A DNA stretch of 64,000 bases, from assembly GCF_014287955.1 (NCBI RefSeq), contig NZ_JACOPD010000007.1, forward strand, positions 1 through 64,000. Reading direction: 5' to 3'. The notes under the pieces are model-generated. The model did not search any database and was not told the origin of the DNA. It was given only the letters and a program-made list of their open reading frames with translations. Positions 1 through 8,641 of the stretch are shown piece after piece. The position numbers and the translations under genes are program-made. This DNA comes from Lachnospira hominis (ex Liu et al. 2021). GTDB taxonomy: Bacteria > Bacillota > Clostridia > Lachnospirales > Lachnospiraceae. Position 1 is the first letter of the stretch, and every line of letters begins with the position of its first letter.

Positions 1-60
1 AAGGTATTGTTCAACTATTTTTACCTTTTCTGCTGAATTGATTTTACTTTTTCTAGACAT
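1..60 (-). CDS. IS3-type transposase OrfA, N-terminus only (cut by window edge)
   Basis: On the minus strand an ATG at 60-58 opens a frame that reads MSRKSKINSAEKVKIVEQYL up to the window edge. This resembles the helix-turn-helix N-terminus of OrfA from IS3-family elements, which binds the element ends. A GGGGG stretch 8 nt upstream can act as ribosome site. Only 20 residues are visible, so the family call rests on resemblance alone. The IS end should lie between about 110 and 150, before the stop of the neighbouring DUF1275 gene. Confidence 0.5.
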   Translation of the reverse strand, partial: MSRKSKINSAEKVKIVEQYL

Positions 61-68
61 GAAAATAC

Positions 69-109
69 CCCCATATAGGACTTTTATATTTCATTGTCCT
101 ATATGAGGG
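69..109 (-). repeat. Stem-loop in the leader of the transposase
   Basis: Positions 69-81 pair with 96-109 (CATATAGGAC against GTCCTATATG plus a C/G-rich base with one bulged A), with a 14-nt loop. It lies directly upstream of the transposase start on the minus strand. Such hairpins can block read-through transcription or hide the ribosome site of IS genes; that role is inferred. Confidence 0.5.
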
Positions 110-150
110 TAGCATATCAGTCAGTAAGTGCTGACTACCGGGGGTGATTT

Positions 151-870
151 TTACTGTTTTTTAATATCTTTTTCAAGTTTACGCACATCTTTTTCTATTT
201 CGGGAACATCTTCTTTTATAAACATAATCATAAAACTTACAAATAAGAGTCCACATGAAACCCAGATGGTACGCATGTTAAATAACTTAATGAAATATCC
301 GCCAAGTCCTGCACCAATTGCAAACATTATGATAATAGCCCAGTAACAAAGCGATTTATGAAGGATTTTTTTATCCTTTGTTTTAACGTATGCACAAAGT
401 GATTCAACACCGCTTCTCATATTGCCGATGCACATTGTACTTGCAAATGCATATCCGTTTACTTTTCTGAATGCCTGTACCTGCATTGCACATGAAAATG
501 AAACAATTGCGTTGGCAAGAAGATTCCATTCCAGAGGCAGGAAACCTACCACAAAAAGAAGAATTATTTCATTGAGAACCACAAGCTGCCGCCAATGGAA
601 TTTTTGAATTTTACGGTATTTGATGTGTACGAATTCCGAGAAGGCAATGCCAAAAGCAAAAAATACAAGCGGCACAAGATAATGAAGTGCAAGATGCCAG
701 TTCTTTTCTGCAATGCTCTGGCTTAACAAAACAATGTTTCCTGTCTGTGCATTGGCAAATACTTTTCCACGGAATATGTATGTGTATGCGTCCTGTAGAC
801 CACCTGAAACTGATAAAAATGCAGCGGTTAAGAATGAGTCAGACATCTGTCCGTGTATTTTGTGTTTCAT
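151..870 (-). CDS. DUF1275 (YoaK-type) membrane protein
   Basis: A 239-residue integral membrane protein of the DUF1275/YoaK family, function unknown. The family signature is visible near the N-terminus: FLSVSGGLQDAYTYIFRGKVFANAQ is broken here as GGLQDAYTY followed by ANAQTGNIV, and a second conserved block MCIGNMRSGVESL follows mid-protein. About six hydrophobic segments are seen. The start is placed at 870 because AGGAGG-type sequence lies 7 nt upstream; a longer frame to 954 would overlap the end of pyrB and has no ribosome site. The C-terminus is strongly charged (KDVRKLEKDIKKQ). It follows pyrB on the same strand and could be read from it. Confidence 0.8.
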   Translation of the reverse strand: MKHKIHGQMSDSFLTAAFLSVSGGLQDAYTYIFRGKVFANAQTGNIVLLSQSIAEKNWHLALHYLVPLVFFAFGIAFSEFVHIKYRKIQKFHWRQLVVLNEIILLFVVGFLPLEWNLLANAIVSFSCAMQVQAFRKVNGYAFASTMCIGNMRSGVESLCAYVKTKDKKILHKSLCYWAIIIMFAIGAGLGGYFIKLFNMRTIWVSCGLLFVSFMIMFIKEDVPEIEKDVRKLEKDIKKQ

Positions 871-913
871 TTTATATTCCTCCGTAAAGTGTTTTTTTGG
901 TAATGTTTTAACA

Positions 914-1855
914 TTATAACACTTTTTGACCGGTAAGTGGGTCGGTAATTTCAAGTAAGGCCATAATTACTGCCATACGTACATATTTTCCGTTCTGTAC
1001 CTGCTTGAAATATGCAGCACGGTTGTCGTCATCAACGTCTGTTGATATTTCATCAACTCTTGGAAGTGGGTGTAAAACCGGCATATCAGGCTTGGCAAGA
1101 TTAAGTTTTTCACGGTTGAGAATATATGTATCTTTGAGGCGTAAGTATTCATCTTCGCTAAAAAAACGTTCCTTTTGTACTCGTGTCATATAGAGTACAT
1201 CAAGCTTAGGAAGTGTTTCTTCAAGGCTTGAAACCTCATAATATTCTGAATTATAAGGTTTTAATGTGTCTTCTATTGTATATGCGGGCACTTTTAATTC
1301 ATCTGGAGAGATAAAGTAAAAACGGTTGTTTTTGTAACGCACAAGACTGTTTACGAGTGAGTGTACAGTTCGTCCGAATTTTAAGTCGCCGCAGAATCCG
1401 ATAGTAATATTATCAAGGTGGCCTTTCAGTTGTCTTATGGTCATTAAATCGATGAGAGTCTGTGTCGGGTGATTATGTCCGCCATCACCGGCATTTATTA
1501 CAGGAATTGAAGAATACATTGATGCAACCAGCGGTGCACCTTCTTTTGGATGTCTCATTGCAATAATATCAGCGTAGCAGCTTACAACACGGGAAGTATC
1601 GGCAACTGTTTCACCTTTACTTGCACTTGACATTTCAGCACCGGCGAATCCTATTACCTGACCTCCAAGGCTGAGCATTGCTGATTCAAATGACAGACGT
1701 GTTCTTGTACTTGGCTCATAAAAGAGTGTTGCAATTCTTTTTCCGTCGGCAACATGGCTGTAGGCATCAGGATTTTGTTTGATTCTGTCAGCAAGATCTA
1801 ATAAATTTTTAGTTTCTTCAAGTGTAAAATCAAGTGGGTCAATTAAGTGTCTCAT
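914..1855 (-). CDS. pyrB: Aspartate carbamoyltransferase, catalytic chain
   Basis: Makes N-carbamoyl-aspartate from carbamoyl phosphate and aspartate, the second step of pyrimidine synthesis, in the cytoplasm. At 313 residues it has the usual length. The carbamoyl-phosphate motif [15 protein letters not shown] is near residue 50; [14 protein letters not shown] and HPLPRVDEI complete the active site. I use the ATG at 1855: a GGGAG site lies 7 nt upstream and the ATG overlaps the purA stop in an ATGA, so the two genes are translationally coupled. The longer start at 1861 would have almost no spacing. No pyrI regulatory subunit gene is next to it. Pairing pyrB with purA links a pyrimidine and a purine enzyme in one transcript. 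Confidence 0.97.
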   Translation of the reverse strand: MRHLIDPLDFTLEETKNLLDLADRIKQNPDAYSHVADGKRIATLFYEPSTRTRLSFESAMLSLGGQVIGFAGAEMSSASKGETVADTSRVVSCYADIIAMRHPKEGAPLVASMYSSIPVINAGDGGHNHPTQTLIDLMTIRQLKGHLDNITIGFCGDLKFGRTVHSLVNSLVRYKNNRFYFISPDELKVPAYTIEDTLKPYNSEYYEVSSLEETLPKLDVLYMTRVQKERFFSEDEYLRLKDTYILNREKLNLAKPDMPVLHPLPRVDEISTDVDDDNRAAYFKQVQNGKYVRMAVIMALLEITDPLTGQKVL

Positions 1856-3153
1856 AACCATTCTCCCTTTGTTAAATATTGATTTCGTTCAGCTCCTACA
1901 GAAATAAACTGAATTTCATGATTCAAAAGATGTTCAAGAGTTTCAATGTATTTTCTTGCATTTTCAGGCAGCTCTTCATATTTCCTGCATTTTGAAATGT
2001 CAGTATTCCAGCCAGGAAGCATTTGGATGACAGGAGTCATGCTGTCTAAATCGTCTAATGGGTCAAATTCCGTTATGATTTCATCGTTTAATTTATATGA
2101 TGTGATTACCGGAATTTCATCCATATGGCTTAATACATCGAGTTTTGTGAGTGCGATTTTATCAGCATTCTGGCATTTCAGACCATAAGCAGAGGCTACG
2201 GCGTCAAATGGACCGACACGGCGAGGACGTCCTGTTGCAGCACCGTATTCACCGCCGGATTTTCTTAGTGATTCCATCCATTTTTCCGGCATTGCTTTTT
2301 CTGCCGTGAATGGTCCTGCACCGACACATGTAGAATAAGCCTTTAACACACCGACGATGTGGTCAGGCAAAGTTCCCGGAATGCCGGCACCGATAGGACC
2401 ATATGCGGAGATAGTTGATGAGCTTGAGGTGTATGGGAAAATTCCATAATCGATGTCACGCATGGCACCGAGCTGAGCCTCAAGAACAACTTTTTGGTGA
2501 TTGGAGAGGGCAGCTGCAATGTAATTTCCGGTATCTGTAATATATGGAGCAAATTGTTCAGCCTTTTTTTCACACCATGATAAAAGAGCCGGATAAGACA
2601 TTGGAGCTTGGTGGTAGCAGCCGCCCAGTTCCAGATTTTTGTATTCAAGCATAGTTTTTAATCTTGATTGAATATGTGGTTTGTCAAGATGTAGAAGGTC
2701 GCCGAGACGCAATGTTTTTTTCTTATATTTATCGCTGTATGCGTATGCAATGCCGCGGCGTGTAGAACCAAAGGCAGAACCTGTTTTTGCAAGTCTGTCT
2801 TCTTCAAGTTCATCCTGGATTTTATGCCATGGCATTGATATAGTAGCATGCTTTGAGAGCTTTAAATTCTGAGGAGAAATTACAATTCCTTTTTCTCTTA
2901 TGCTTTCAATCTCGTTTTCAAGATGGTCTAAATCTACAACCATGCCATCACCCAGAACGCATGTGACATCTGGATGTAATATTCCTGATGGAAGAAGATT
3001 AAGTACAAATTTACAATTGTTTGTTACGACTGTATGTCCGGCATTGTTTCCGCCTTGATATCTGACAACAACATCGGCATTTTCGGCAAGCAGATCGATT
3101 ACACGGCCTTTGCCTTCATCGCCCCAGTTGATTCCTGTTACTGCTGTAAGCAT
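1852..3153 (-). CDS. purA: Adenylosuccinate synthetase
   Basis: Joins IMP and aspartate using GTP to give adenylosuccinate, the committed step to AMP. 433 residues, the normal size. The P-loop-like NWGDEGKGR sits at residues 9-17, [10 protein letters not shown] follows near residue 35, and [14 protein letters not shown] lies in the second half. The start at 3153 has AAGGAGG 6 nt upstream. The start is unusual in context: the upstream leader is made of three tandem 51-bp units, each ending in its own AAGGAGG and a small hairpin. The gene ends in a 4-nt overlap with pyrB. Confidence 0.97.
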   Translation of the reverse strand: MLTAVTGINWGDEGKGRVIDLLAENADVVVRYQGGNNAGHTVVTNNCKFVLNLLPSGILHPDVTCVLGDGMVVDLDHLENEIESIREKGIVISPQNLKLSKHATISMPWHKIQDELEEDRLAKTGSAFGSTRRGIAYAYSDKYKKKTLRLGDLLHLDKPHIQSRLKTMLEYKNLELGGCYHQAPMSYPALLSWCEKKAEQFAPYITDTGNYIAAALSNHQKVVLEAQLGAMRDIDYGIFPYTSSSSTISAYGPIGAGIPGTLPDHIVGVLKAYSTCVGAGPFTAEKAMPEKWMESLRKSGGEYGAATGRPRRVGPFDAVASAYGLKCQNADKIALTKLDVLSHMDEIPVITSYKLNDEIITEFDPLDDLDSMTPVIQMLPGWNTDISKCRKYEELPENARKYIETLEHLLNHEIQFISVGAERNQYLTKGEWL

Positions 3154-3158
3154 ATTAG

Positions 3159-3324
3159 CCTCCTTGTTTTCCGAAGGAAAATGCGACCGCTATGGGAGCA
3201 GAGGCTTTTCCTCCTTGTTTTCCGAAGGAAAATGCGACCGCTATGGGAGCAGAGGCTTTTCCTCCTTGTTTTCCGAAGGAAAATGCGACCACTATGGGAG
3301 CAGAGGCTTTTCCTCCTTGTTTTC
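3159..3324 (-). repeat. Triplicated 51-bp leader repeat upstream of purA
   Basis: Three complete 51-bp units start at 3159, 3210 and 3261, with a 13-nt partial fourth at 3312. The units are identical except for one base change in the third (G to A in GACCGC). Read on the minus strand each unit runs CCTCTGCTC, a short variable part, then TTTTCC-TTC-GGAAAA (a 6-bp hairpin) and AAGGAGG. The unit nearest purA supplies its ribosome site. A related single copy precedes the transporter gene at 35917. Confidence 0.95.
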
Positions 3325-3475
3325 TTTTTCAGAATTGGCTAAATTATACTATTGAATTTGCGATAAGTAAAAACTATAATTGATATAATAAACATAAGCA
3401 ATTGATATGACAGATGAACGTTTATAGCGATTGCAGATTTCTGACATAATAAGAATAAACAGGAGGCAGGGGGTT

Positions 3476-4366
3476 ATGAATGTAAATTTTGAGTATTATA
3501 AGATTTTTTTCTATGTGGCGAAGTATCATAATTTTACAAAAGCCGCACATGTACTTGGAAACAGCCAGCCAAATGTTACGAGAGCAATGAATTGTCTGGA
3601 ACAGCAGATTAACACACTTTTGTTTGTGAGAACAAACAGAGGAGTTGAGCTTACGCCTGAGGGTGAAAAACTGTACATAAGGGTCTCAGCGGCAATGGCA
3701 CAGATATTTGAGGCAGAGGAGGAACTTTCTGACAGCATGAGCCTTTCGCACGGAAGTATTTCTATCGGAGCGAGCGAGACGGCTCTTAATATATTTCTTC
3801 TTGATAAATTGAAATCGTTTCATATGATGTATCAGGGAATAAGGCTGAAAATATATAATCACTCAACACCTCAGGCGATAGATGCAGTTAAGAATGGAAT
3901 AATTGATTTTGCGGTTGTATCCACGCCAGCAGATGTTGAGTCACCATTAAAAAGCGTGAAATTAGTTCCGTTCAGGGAGATTCTTATAGGTGGAAAAACA
4001 TTTACGGCACTTGGAAGCCAGGAACTTTCGCTCAGCGAATTAAAGGATTATCCGCTTATATGTCTTGGACGAGAGACAGCAACGTATGATTTTTATAACA
4101 AAATATTTTTGTCGCATGGACTTGAACTTAATCCGGACACGGAGGCGGCAACGACAGACCAGATACTTCCTCTTGTGAAGAGTGAACTTGGGCTTGCATT
4201 TATTCCAGAGCCGATGGCGGCAGAGGCAATTAATAAAAATGAAATTGTCAGAATCCAGTTAAGAGATGAAATTCCCGGAAGAAATATCTGTATGGTATAC
4301 GATTCAAGACATCCCCTCAATTCTGCGGCAAGAGAATTGCAGAAAGTTATTATGGAAGGCAGGTAG
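3476..4366 (+). CDS. LysR-family transcriptional regulator
   Basis: 296 residues with the LysR layout: an N-terminal winged helix (FTKAAHVLGNSQPNVTRAMN, residues 20-40) and a periplasmic-binding-type effector domain from about residue 90. The ATG at 3476 has AGGAGG nine bases upstream; the longer frame from 3431 has none. It is followed after 3 nt by a second LysR gene, so the two are co-transcribed and may act on the same target. The neighbouring methyltransferase gene is a candidate target. The inducer is unknown. Confidence 0.9.
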   Translation: MNVNFEYYKIFFYVAKYHNFTKAAHVLGNSQPNVTRAMNCLEQQINTLLFVRTNRGVELTPEGEKLYIRVSAAMAQIFEAEEELSDSMSLSHGSISIGASETALNIFLLDKLKSFHMMYQGIRLKIYNHSTPQAIDAVKNGIIDFAVVSTPADVESPLKSVKLVPFREILIGGKTFTALGSQELSLSELKDYPLICLGRETATYDFYNKIFLSHGLELNPDTEAATTDQILPLVKSELGLAFIPEPMAAEAINKNEIVRIQLRDEIPGRNICMVYDSRHPLNSAARELQKVIMEGR

Positions 4367-4369
4367 AAT

Positions 4370-5269
4370 ATGACACTTCAACAATTAAAATATGCAATAA
4401 CAGTTGCACAGACAGGAACGATTACAGAGGCTGCAGAAAAGTTATATATTTCACAGCCGAGCCTTACTAATGCAATACACGAACTTGAAAAAGAAATGAA
4501 TATTGAAATATTTACAAGAACTAATAAAGGAATAATTGTTTCAAAAGACGGTGAGGATTTTCTGGGATATGCGAGGCAGGTGCTGGAACAGGCAGAGGTT
4601 CTTGAAGATAAATATAAAGGTGGCGGTGGTGGAAAGAAGAAATTCTGTATTTCAACGCAGCATTATTCATTCGCGGTTAATGCATTTGTTGATTTGATAA
4701 AAAAATACGGACAGGATGAATATGATTTCAGCATACGTGAGACGCAGACGTATGAGATTATAGAAGATGTTGCTAAGATGAACAGTGAGTTGGGAATTAT
4801 TTTTATGGATGATTTTAATGATGTCGTTCTTAATAAAATTTTAAAATCCAATGATTTGGAATTCCATCAGCTTTATTCGGCAAAACCACATGTTTTCATA
4901 AGCAGGAGGCACCCACTGGCTGGAAAGCAAATTATTACAAATGAACAGCTGGAAGCATATCCGTATTTGTCATATGAACAGGGAGAGCACAATTCGTTTT
5001 ATTTTTCAGAGGAAATATTTTCAACTTATGAAAGAAAGAAAAATATCAGGGTGAGAGACCGTGCAACGCTTTTTAATCTGCTTATAGGATTAAACGGATA
5101 TACGGTATGCAGCGGAATTATTGACAAAAAACTTAATGGAAAAGATATAATTGCAGTTCCGCTTGCAGATGAAAAAGATATGCGTATAGGATATATCACA
5201 CATAGAAAAGGCATGATAAGCAGGCTTGGAAATACATATATTGAAGCATTAAAAAAGTATCTGCAATAA
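4370..5269 (+). CDS. LysR-family regulator, CysL/CysB-like
   Basis: 299 residues. The helix-turn-helix is in GTITEAAEKLYISQPSLTNA (residues 16-35); a glycine run GGGGGKK joins it to the effector-binding domain. The ATG lies 3 nt after the stop of the first LysR gene, with its ribosome site inside that gene's end. The type resembles LysR proteins of sulfur metabolism. It sits directly upstream of a MetE-like gene and of a perfect 27-bp palindrome at 5295, a good operator candidate. This supports, but does not prove, a role in methionine or sulfur control. Confidence 0.88.
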   Translation: MTLQQLKYAITVAQTGTITEAAEKLYISQPSLTNAIHELEKEMNIEIFTRTNKGIIVSKDGEDFLGYARQVLEQAEVLEDKYKGGGGGKKKFCISTQHYSFAVNAFVDLIKKYGQDEYDFSIRETQTYEIIEDVAKMNSELGIIFMDDFNDVVLNKILKSNDLEFHQLYSAKPHVFISRRHPLAGKQIITNEQLEAYPYLSYEQGEHNSFYFSEEIFSTYERKKNIRVRDRATLFNLLIGLNGYTVCSGIIDKKLNGKDIIAVPLADEKDMRIGYITHRKGMISRLGNTYIEALKKYLQ

Positions 5270-5294
5270 TGGGAAGTAATATCAAATAGAATAA

Positions 5295-5321
5295 TTTGAC
5301 ATAGTTTTAAACTATGTCAAA
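5295..5321. promoter_or_regulatory. Perfect 27-bp palindrome, probable LysR operator
   Basis: Two 13-base arms (TTTGACATAGTTT and its exact complement) flank one central T. The left arm contains TTGACA at 5296, which could be a -35 element, though no well-spaced -10 follows. There is no T-run after the stem, so an intrinsic terminator is less likely. It lies between the second LysR gene and the MetE-like gene, as expected of a LysR binding site. Confidence 0.6.
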
Positions 5322-5416
5322 CATATATTTTTATGTATTATACAGATGACAAAACTTCAATTTATAATAAGACTCACAGAAAACAGAAAATTATTATAAA
5401 TTTGGAGGAAAAATAG

Positions 5417-6541
5417 ATGAGCAGATTAGAAACACCATTCAGATATGACCATGTTGGAAGCTTTTTGCGTCCTGAAAAATTAAAGGAGGCAAGAAGAAAG
5501 TTCGATGATGGTGATATCGGATATGAGGAGTTAAAGAAGGTTGAAGATGAAGCTATTACAGAACTTGTAGGCAAATTAAAAGAAATAGGATACCATGTTA
5601 TCACGGATGGTGAGTTTAGAAGAGCAACATGGCATCTTGATTTTATGTGGGGATTTGACGGAGTAGGACATGTTGAGACAAAGACAGGACTTCCGTTCCA
5701 TGGCGAAGCTGCAATGATTGATGATACATTTCTTGTTGGAAAGGTAAAAGTATCAAAGGAGCACCCTTTTGTGGAACATTTCAGATTTGTAAAGCAGTTT
5801 GAGGACGAAGAAACAGTTGCAAAACAGACAATTCCTGCACCGGCACAGTTCCTTGCACAGTTTACAATGCCTTTCAACAGAGTTGAGACAGAAAAGTATT
5901 ATTCATCTGACGATGAACTTGCAGATGATATTGTAAAGGCTTATGCTTCATTTATTGATGATTTATACAAAGCAGGCTGCCGCAATCTTCAGCTTGATGA
6001 CTGTACATGGGGCATGCTGGCAGATAAGACAGCAACTTTGGTATATGGGAAAAAGACATTTGAAGGATTAAAAGAAGTCCAGAAATTATATAAAGATATT
6101 AATAACAGAGTGATTGACCAGGCACCGGAGGATATGATTATTAATACACATGTGTGCCGTGGCAATTTCCATTCTACATATGCAAGCAGCGGTGCGTATA
6201 CACCCGTTGCAGACGTGCTTTTCGGCGAGGAAAATGCAAATGCATATTATCTTGAATTTGATGATGAGCGTTCAGGTGGATTTGAGCCTCTTGCAAAGGT
6301 TTCAGGCAATAAGAAGGTTGTGCTTGGTCTTATAACAACAAAATCACCTGTACTTGAGGATAAAGCACAGGTGATAGCAAGAATCCGTGAAGCAGAAAAG
6401 TTTGCCCCTCTTGACAGATTATATCTTAGTCCGCAGTGTGGATTTGCATCTTGCGAAATCGGAAATAAGCTCACAGAAGACGAGCAGTGGGCAAAACTTA
6501 AACTTGTTAAAGAAATCGCAGAAGAGGTATGGGGAAAGTAG
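5417..6541 (+). CDS. MetE C-terminal-like cobalamin-independent methyltransferase (YxjG/YxjH type)
   Basis: 374 residues covering only the catalytic half of cobalamin-independent methionine synthase, like Bacillus YxjG/YxjH. These transfer a methyl group to homocysteine-type thiols; the methyl donor for this subgroup is not established by sequence. Zinc ligands of the MetE site are in place: His and Cys in NTHVCRGN, Glu in YYLEFDDE, Cys in LSPQCGFAS. The MetE N-terminal domain is absent, which is normal for this subgroup. GGAGG lies 8 nt before the ATG. No SAM riboswitch is seen upstream; the palindrome at 5295 and the two LysR genes are the likely control. Confidence 0.88.
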   Translation: MSRLETPFRYDHVGSFLRPEKLKEARRKFDDGDIGYEELKKVEDEAITELVGKLKEIGYHVITDGEFRRATWHLDFMWGFDGVGHVETKTGLPFHGEAAMIDDTFLVGKVKVSKEHPFVEHFRFVKQFEDEETVAKQTIPAPAQFLAQFTMPFNRVETEKYYSSDDELADDIVKAYASFIDDLYKAGCRNLQLDDCTWGMLADKTATLVYGKKTFEGLKEVQKLYKDINNRVIDQAPEDMIINTHVCRGNFHSTYASSGAYTPVADVLFGEENANAYYLEFDDERSGGFEPLAKVSGNKKVVLGLITTKSPVLEDKAQVIARIREAEKFAPLDRLYLSPQCGFASCEIGNKLTEDEQWAKLKLVKEIAEEVWGK

Positions 6542-6562
6542 AATAAGAACGGTAGTGCCGGA

Positions 6563-7000
6563 TTACTTCCACTGACCGAAAAAGTCTTCAAGTTTGTTGA
6601 GAGACTTTGTAAGAACGGCAGCCTCTTCTTCGTTCAGACTATCCATAACGCTGTCAATCATGTCTTTGTGAAATGCAGCATGATGTTTGTATGCACTCAC
6701 GCCTTTTGGTGTGAGTGTGGCAAATACGATTCTTCTGTCTTTCGGATTGCGTGTACGTATTATATATCCCTTTTTGACAAGTGCATTCATTCCTATAGTA
6801 AGTGTTCCCATTGTAACTCCGAGTGTTTTGGAGATGGCAGTCATTGTACGTGGTTCTTCTGTTCCGACGGCTTCAATAATATGCATATCTGTAACGGAAA
6901 TGTCTTTGAATTCATCAGTTATGATGGCTTTTTCCTCTACGTCTAAAATGTCATTAAACAGTTTTACAAGTAAATTATTCAAAACTTCAAATGTATCCAT
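6563..7000 (-). CDS. MarR-family regulator
   Basis: 145 residues with a winged helix of the MarR family: SKTLGVTMGTLTIGMNALVKKG is the recognition region and RNPKDRRIVFATLTPKG the wing. I start it at the ATG at 7000, which has AGGTG 6 nt upstream, instead of the in-frame GTG at 7009. It is divergent from the sugar kinase at 7170 and convergent with the MetE-like gene. The shared upstream region holds two TACGTA boxes, possibly its operator. It resembles FabT-type MarR regulators of lipid synthesis, but no fab genes are in the window. Confidence 0.88.
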   Translation of the reverse strand: MDTFEVLNNLLVKLFNDILDVEEKAIITDEFKDISVTDMHIIEAVGTEEPRTMTAISKTLGVTMGTLTIGMNALVKKGYIIRTRNPKDRRIVFATLTPKGVSAYKHHAAFHKDMIDSVMDSLNEEEAAVLTKSLNKLEDFFGQWK

Positions 7001-7116
7001 AAGAAGCACCTGCTCTTTCTTTGTAATATGTTTTAATAATAAAATACGAATCTTTTTCTATAGTATATACGAAATAAGTCCTATTTGCAATGAATTTGAT
7101 TTGCTTTTTTGTGCCT

Positions 7117-7138
7117 TACGTAGTATCATAAATACGTA
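7117..7138. promoter_or_regulatory. Paired TACGTA boxes between MarR and kinase genes
   Basis: TACGTA occurs at 7117-7122 and again at 7133-7138, 16 bp apart centre to centre, so the half-sites lie on similar faces of the helix. The location just upstream of the kinase start and downstream of the MarR divergent promoter region makes it a plausible MarR operator. Confidence 0.35.
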
Positions 7139-7169
7139 TATGTAGTTCGTTACTAAAAAGGAGAAATAT

Positions 7170-8186
7170 ATGAAGTTCATAGCAATCGGAGAATTGATGT
7201 TAAGATTATCTCCGCCAAATTATGAAAAGATTGTATCTACTCATAATTATATTGTAAATTATGGCGGTGCTGAGGCAAACGTGGCAGTATCTTTGGCAAA
7301 TCTCGGAGTTGACAGTACATTCTTTACTGTACTTCCGGATTCAGATATTGGTAAGTCTGCTATTAATTATTTTAAGGCAAATGATGTACATACAAAGCAT
7401 ATTATCAAGGCAGACGGAAGAATGGGACTGTATTATCTTGAAGAGGGTGTATCTGTAAGACCTTCACAGGTAATCTATGACCGTTCAGGTTCTGCATTTG
7501 CTGAATATGACTATAAGGATGTAGATTTTGAAAATATATTAAAAGATTATGACTGGCTTCATTTAAGCGGTATTACACCGGCACTTTCATATAACTGCCG
7601 CCGCCTTATAGACAAGGCTGTTAAGGCTGCAAAGAAGCTTGGACTTACTGTAAGTTTTGACCCTAATTTCAGAAGTACATTATGGTCATTTAGTACAGCC
7701 AGAGATGTTCTTAGTAAGTATCTTCCATATGTAGATGTATTGATTGGTATAGAACCTATTCATGTATACAATCCGGACGGAACAGATGTCAAAGATGGTC
7801 TTACAATGGATCCGTCTTTTAAGGATATGGACAGAGTATTTAAGGCTATTGATGAGCAGTATCATATGAAAGCAATCGGAAGAACTGTAAGATATGTCCA
7901 CTCAGGCAGCAACAATTCTCTCAAAGCTTTCTTCTATACTAATGGAGAGACTTATGAGAGTAAGACGATTAACTTTGAAATTGTTGACCGTGTCGGTGGT
8001 GGTGATGCATTTTCATCAGGTCTTATTTATGCACTTATGCAGAATGATATGACACCACAGGAGACAGTTGATTTTGCTGTTGCATCTTCTGTAATGAAGC
8101 ATGCTATCCGAGGCGATACAAATATCACAAGTGTAGATCAGATTAAGAGACTTATGAACAACGCTTCATTTGATGTACAAAGATAA
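7170..8186 (+). CDS. kdgK: PfkB-family kinase, probable 2-dehydro-3-deoxygluconokinase
   Basis: 338 residues of the ribokinase/PfkB fold. The N-terminal block IGELMLRLSPP and GGAEANVAVSLANLG contact the sugar; the C-terminal VGGGDAFSSGLIYAL holds the catalytic aspartate and anion hole. The overall pattern fits KDG kinase, which phosphorylates 2-keto-3-deoxygluconate to KDPG, the end of the galacturonate and glucuronate pathways. The two GH28 enzymes and the SDR oxidoreductase in this window support that role. Other PfkB substrates such as fructose cannot be excluded. AAGGAG precedes the ATG by 7 nt. Confidence 0.82.
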   Translation: MKFIAIGELMLRLSPPNYEKIVSTHNYIVNYGGAEANVAVSLANLGVDSTFFTVLPDSDIGKSAINYFKANDVHTKHIIKADGRMGLYYLEEGVSVRPSQVIYDRSGSAFAEYDYKDVDFENILKDYDWLHLSGITPALSYNCRRLIDKAVKAAKKLGLTVSFDPNFRSTLWSFSTARDVLSKYLPYVDVLIGIEPIHVYNPDGTDVKDGLTMDPSFKDMDRVFKAIDEQYHMKAIGRTVRYVHSGSNNSLKAFFYTNGETYESKTINFEIVDRVGGGDAFSSGLIYALMQNDMTPQETVDFAVASSVMKHAIRGDTNITSVDQIKRLMNNASFDVQR

Positions 8187-8197
8187 TTATGTGATTT

Positions 8198-8216
8198 TTA
8201 GTACAATTTGTACTAA
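8198..8216. promoter_or_regulatory. Perfect 19-bp palindrome after kdgK
   Basis: Nine-base arms (TTAGTACAA and its complement) flank one T. It is AT-rich without a following T-run, so it could be a weak terminator for the kinase gene or a protein binding site upstream of the ileS promoter. Confidence 0.35.
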
Positions 8217-8240
8217 GATAAGAGCAAGGCATACAAGTGC

Positions 8241-8269
8241 TTGACATTTCAGACCTTGTTATATACAAT
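8241..8269 (+). promoter_or_regulatory. Promoter of the ileS T-box transcript
   Basis: TTGACA at 8241-8246 and TACAAT at 8264-8269 with a 17-bp spacer, directly before the T-box leader. Confidence 0.8.
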
Positions 8270-8274
8270 AAAGC

Positions 8275-8548
8275 CAACTGCAATGACGAAGACAGTAGGA
8301 TATAAGGAAAAGTCGCAGCGAGCCGGGGCGGTGAGAGCCGGTACGAGTAGCTTATATCTGAACATCACTTCCAAGCATCCGGGCTGAACGGAGTTTGTTT
8401 CGGGCGTGTAAGCGTAGCGGAACATGAAAGTGCTTCAATTAAGCCGGGACGGAAATCCTACCGTTAAAAGGGACGCATATGCTGGTATGTCGTAATTAAG
8501 ATTAGGTCGATAATTCCCCTGTCGTTTATTACGGCAGGGGCTTTTTTA
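8275..8548 (+). promoter_or_regulatory. T-box leader for ileS (isoleucine specifier)
   Basis: T-box leaders sense uncharged tRNA and control transcription of synthetase genes. Stem I is clear: GACGAAGACAGTAG opens it, GCGAGCCGG with a GGTGAGAGCC distal part follows, and the 3' strand carries AACATCACTTCC, where ATC (Ile) sits next to an A exactly before the closing CTTC stem. The terminator is at 8516-8547 (CCCCTGTCG, loop TTTATTA, CGGCAGGGG, TTTTTT). The expected AGGGTGGTACCGCG box is not recognisable; instead ATTAGGTCGATAATTCC lies before the terminator. A hairpin at 8475-8490 is shared exactly with the second T-box at 35728. Confidence 0.85.
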
Positions 8549-8641
8549 ATGCGGATATCAGATTGTTTTATGTGCATGGAACATTTGCTGGTGACGCAGA
8601 TTATTAGAATTGGCACAATTATGAAAGGATGGATTTTTAAG

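Noticed and set aside
3034..3383. Plus-strand frames of about 100 residues with a 17-residue repeat upstream of purA
   Set aside because: 51 is a multiple of three, so any tandem 51-bp unit gives a repetitive frame. Position and ribosome sites fit a minus-strand leader.
5281..5416. SAM riboswitch expected before a methionine-type gene
   Set aside because: No S-box core is recognisable; only the 27-bp palindrome is present.
8549..8641. Longer N-terminus for IleRS
   Set aside because: It begins in the T-box terminator region, lacks a ribosome site and does not look like IleRS sequence.
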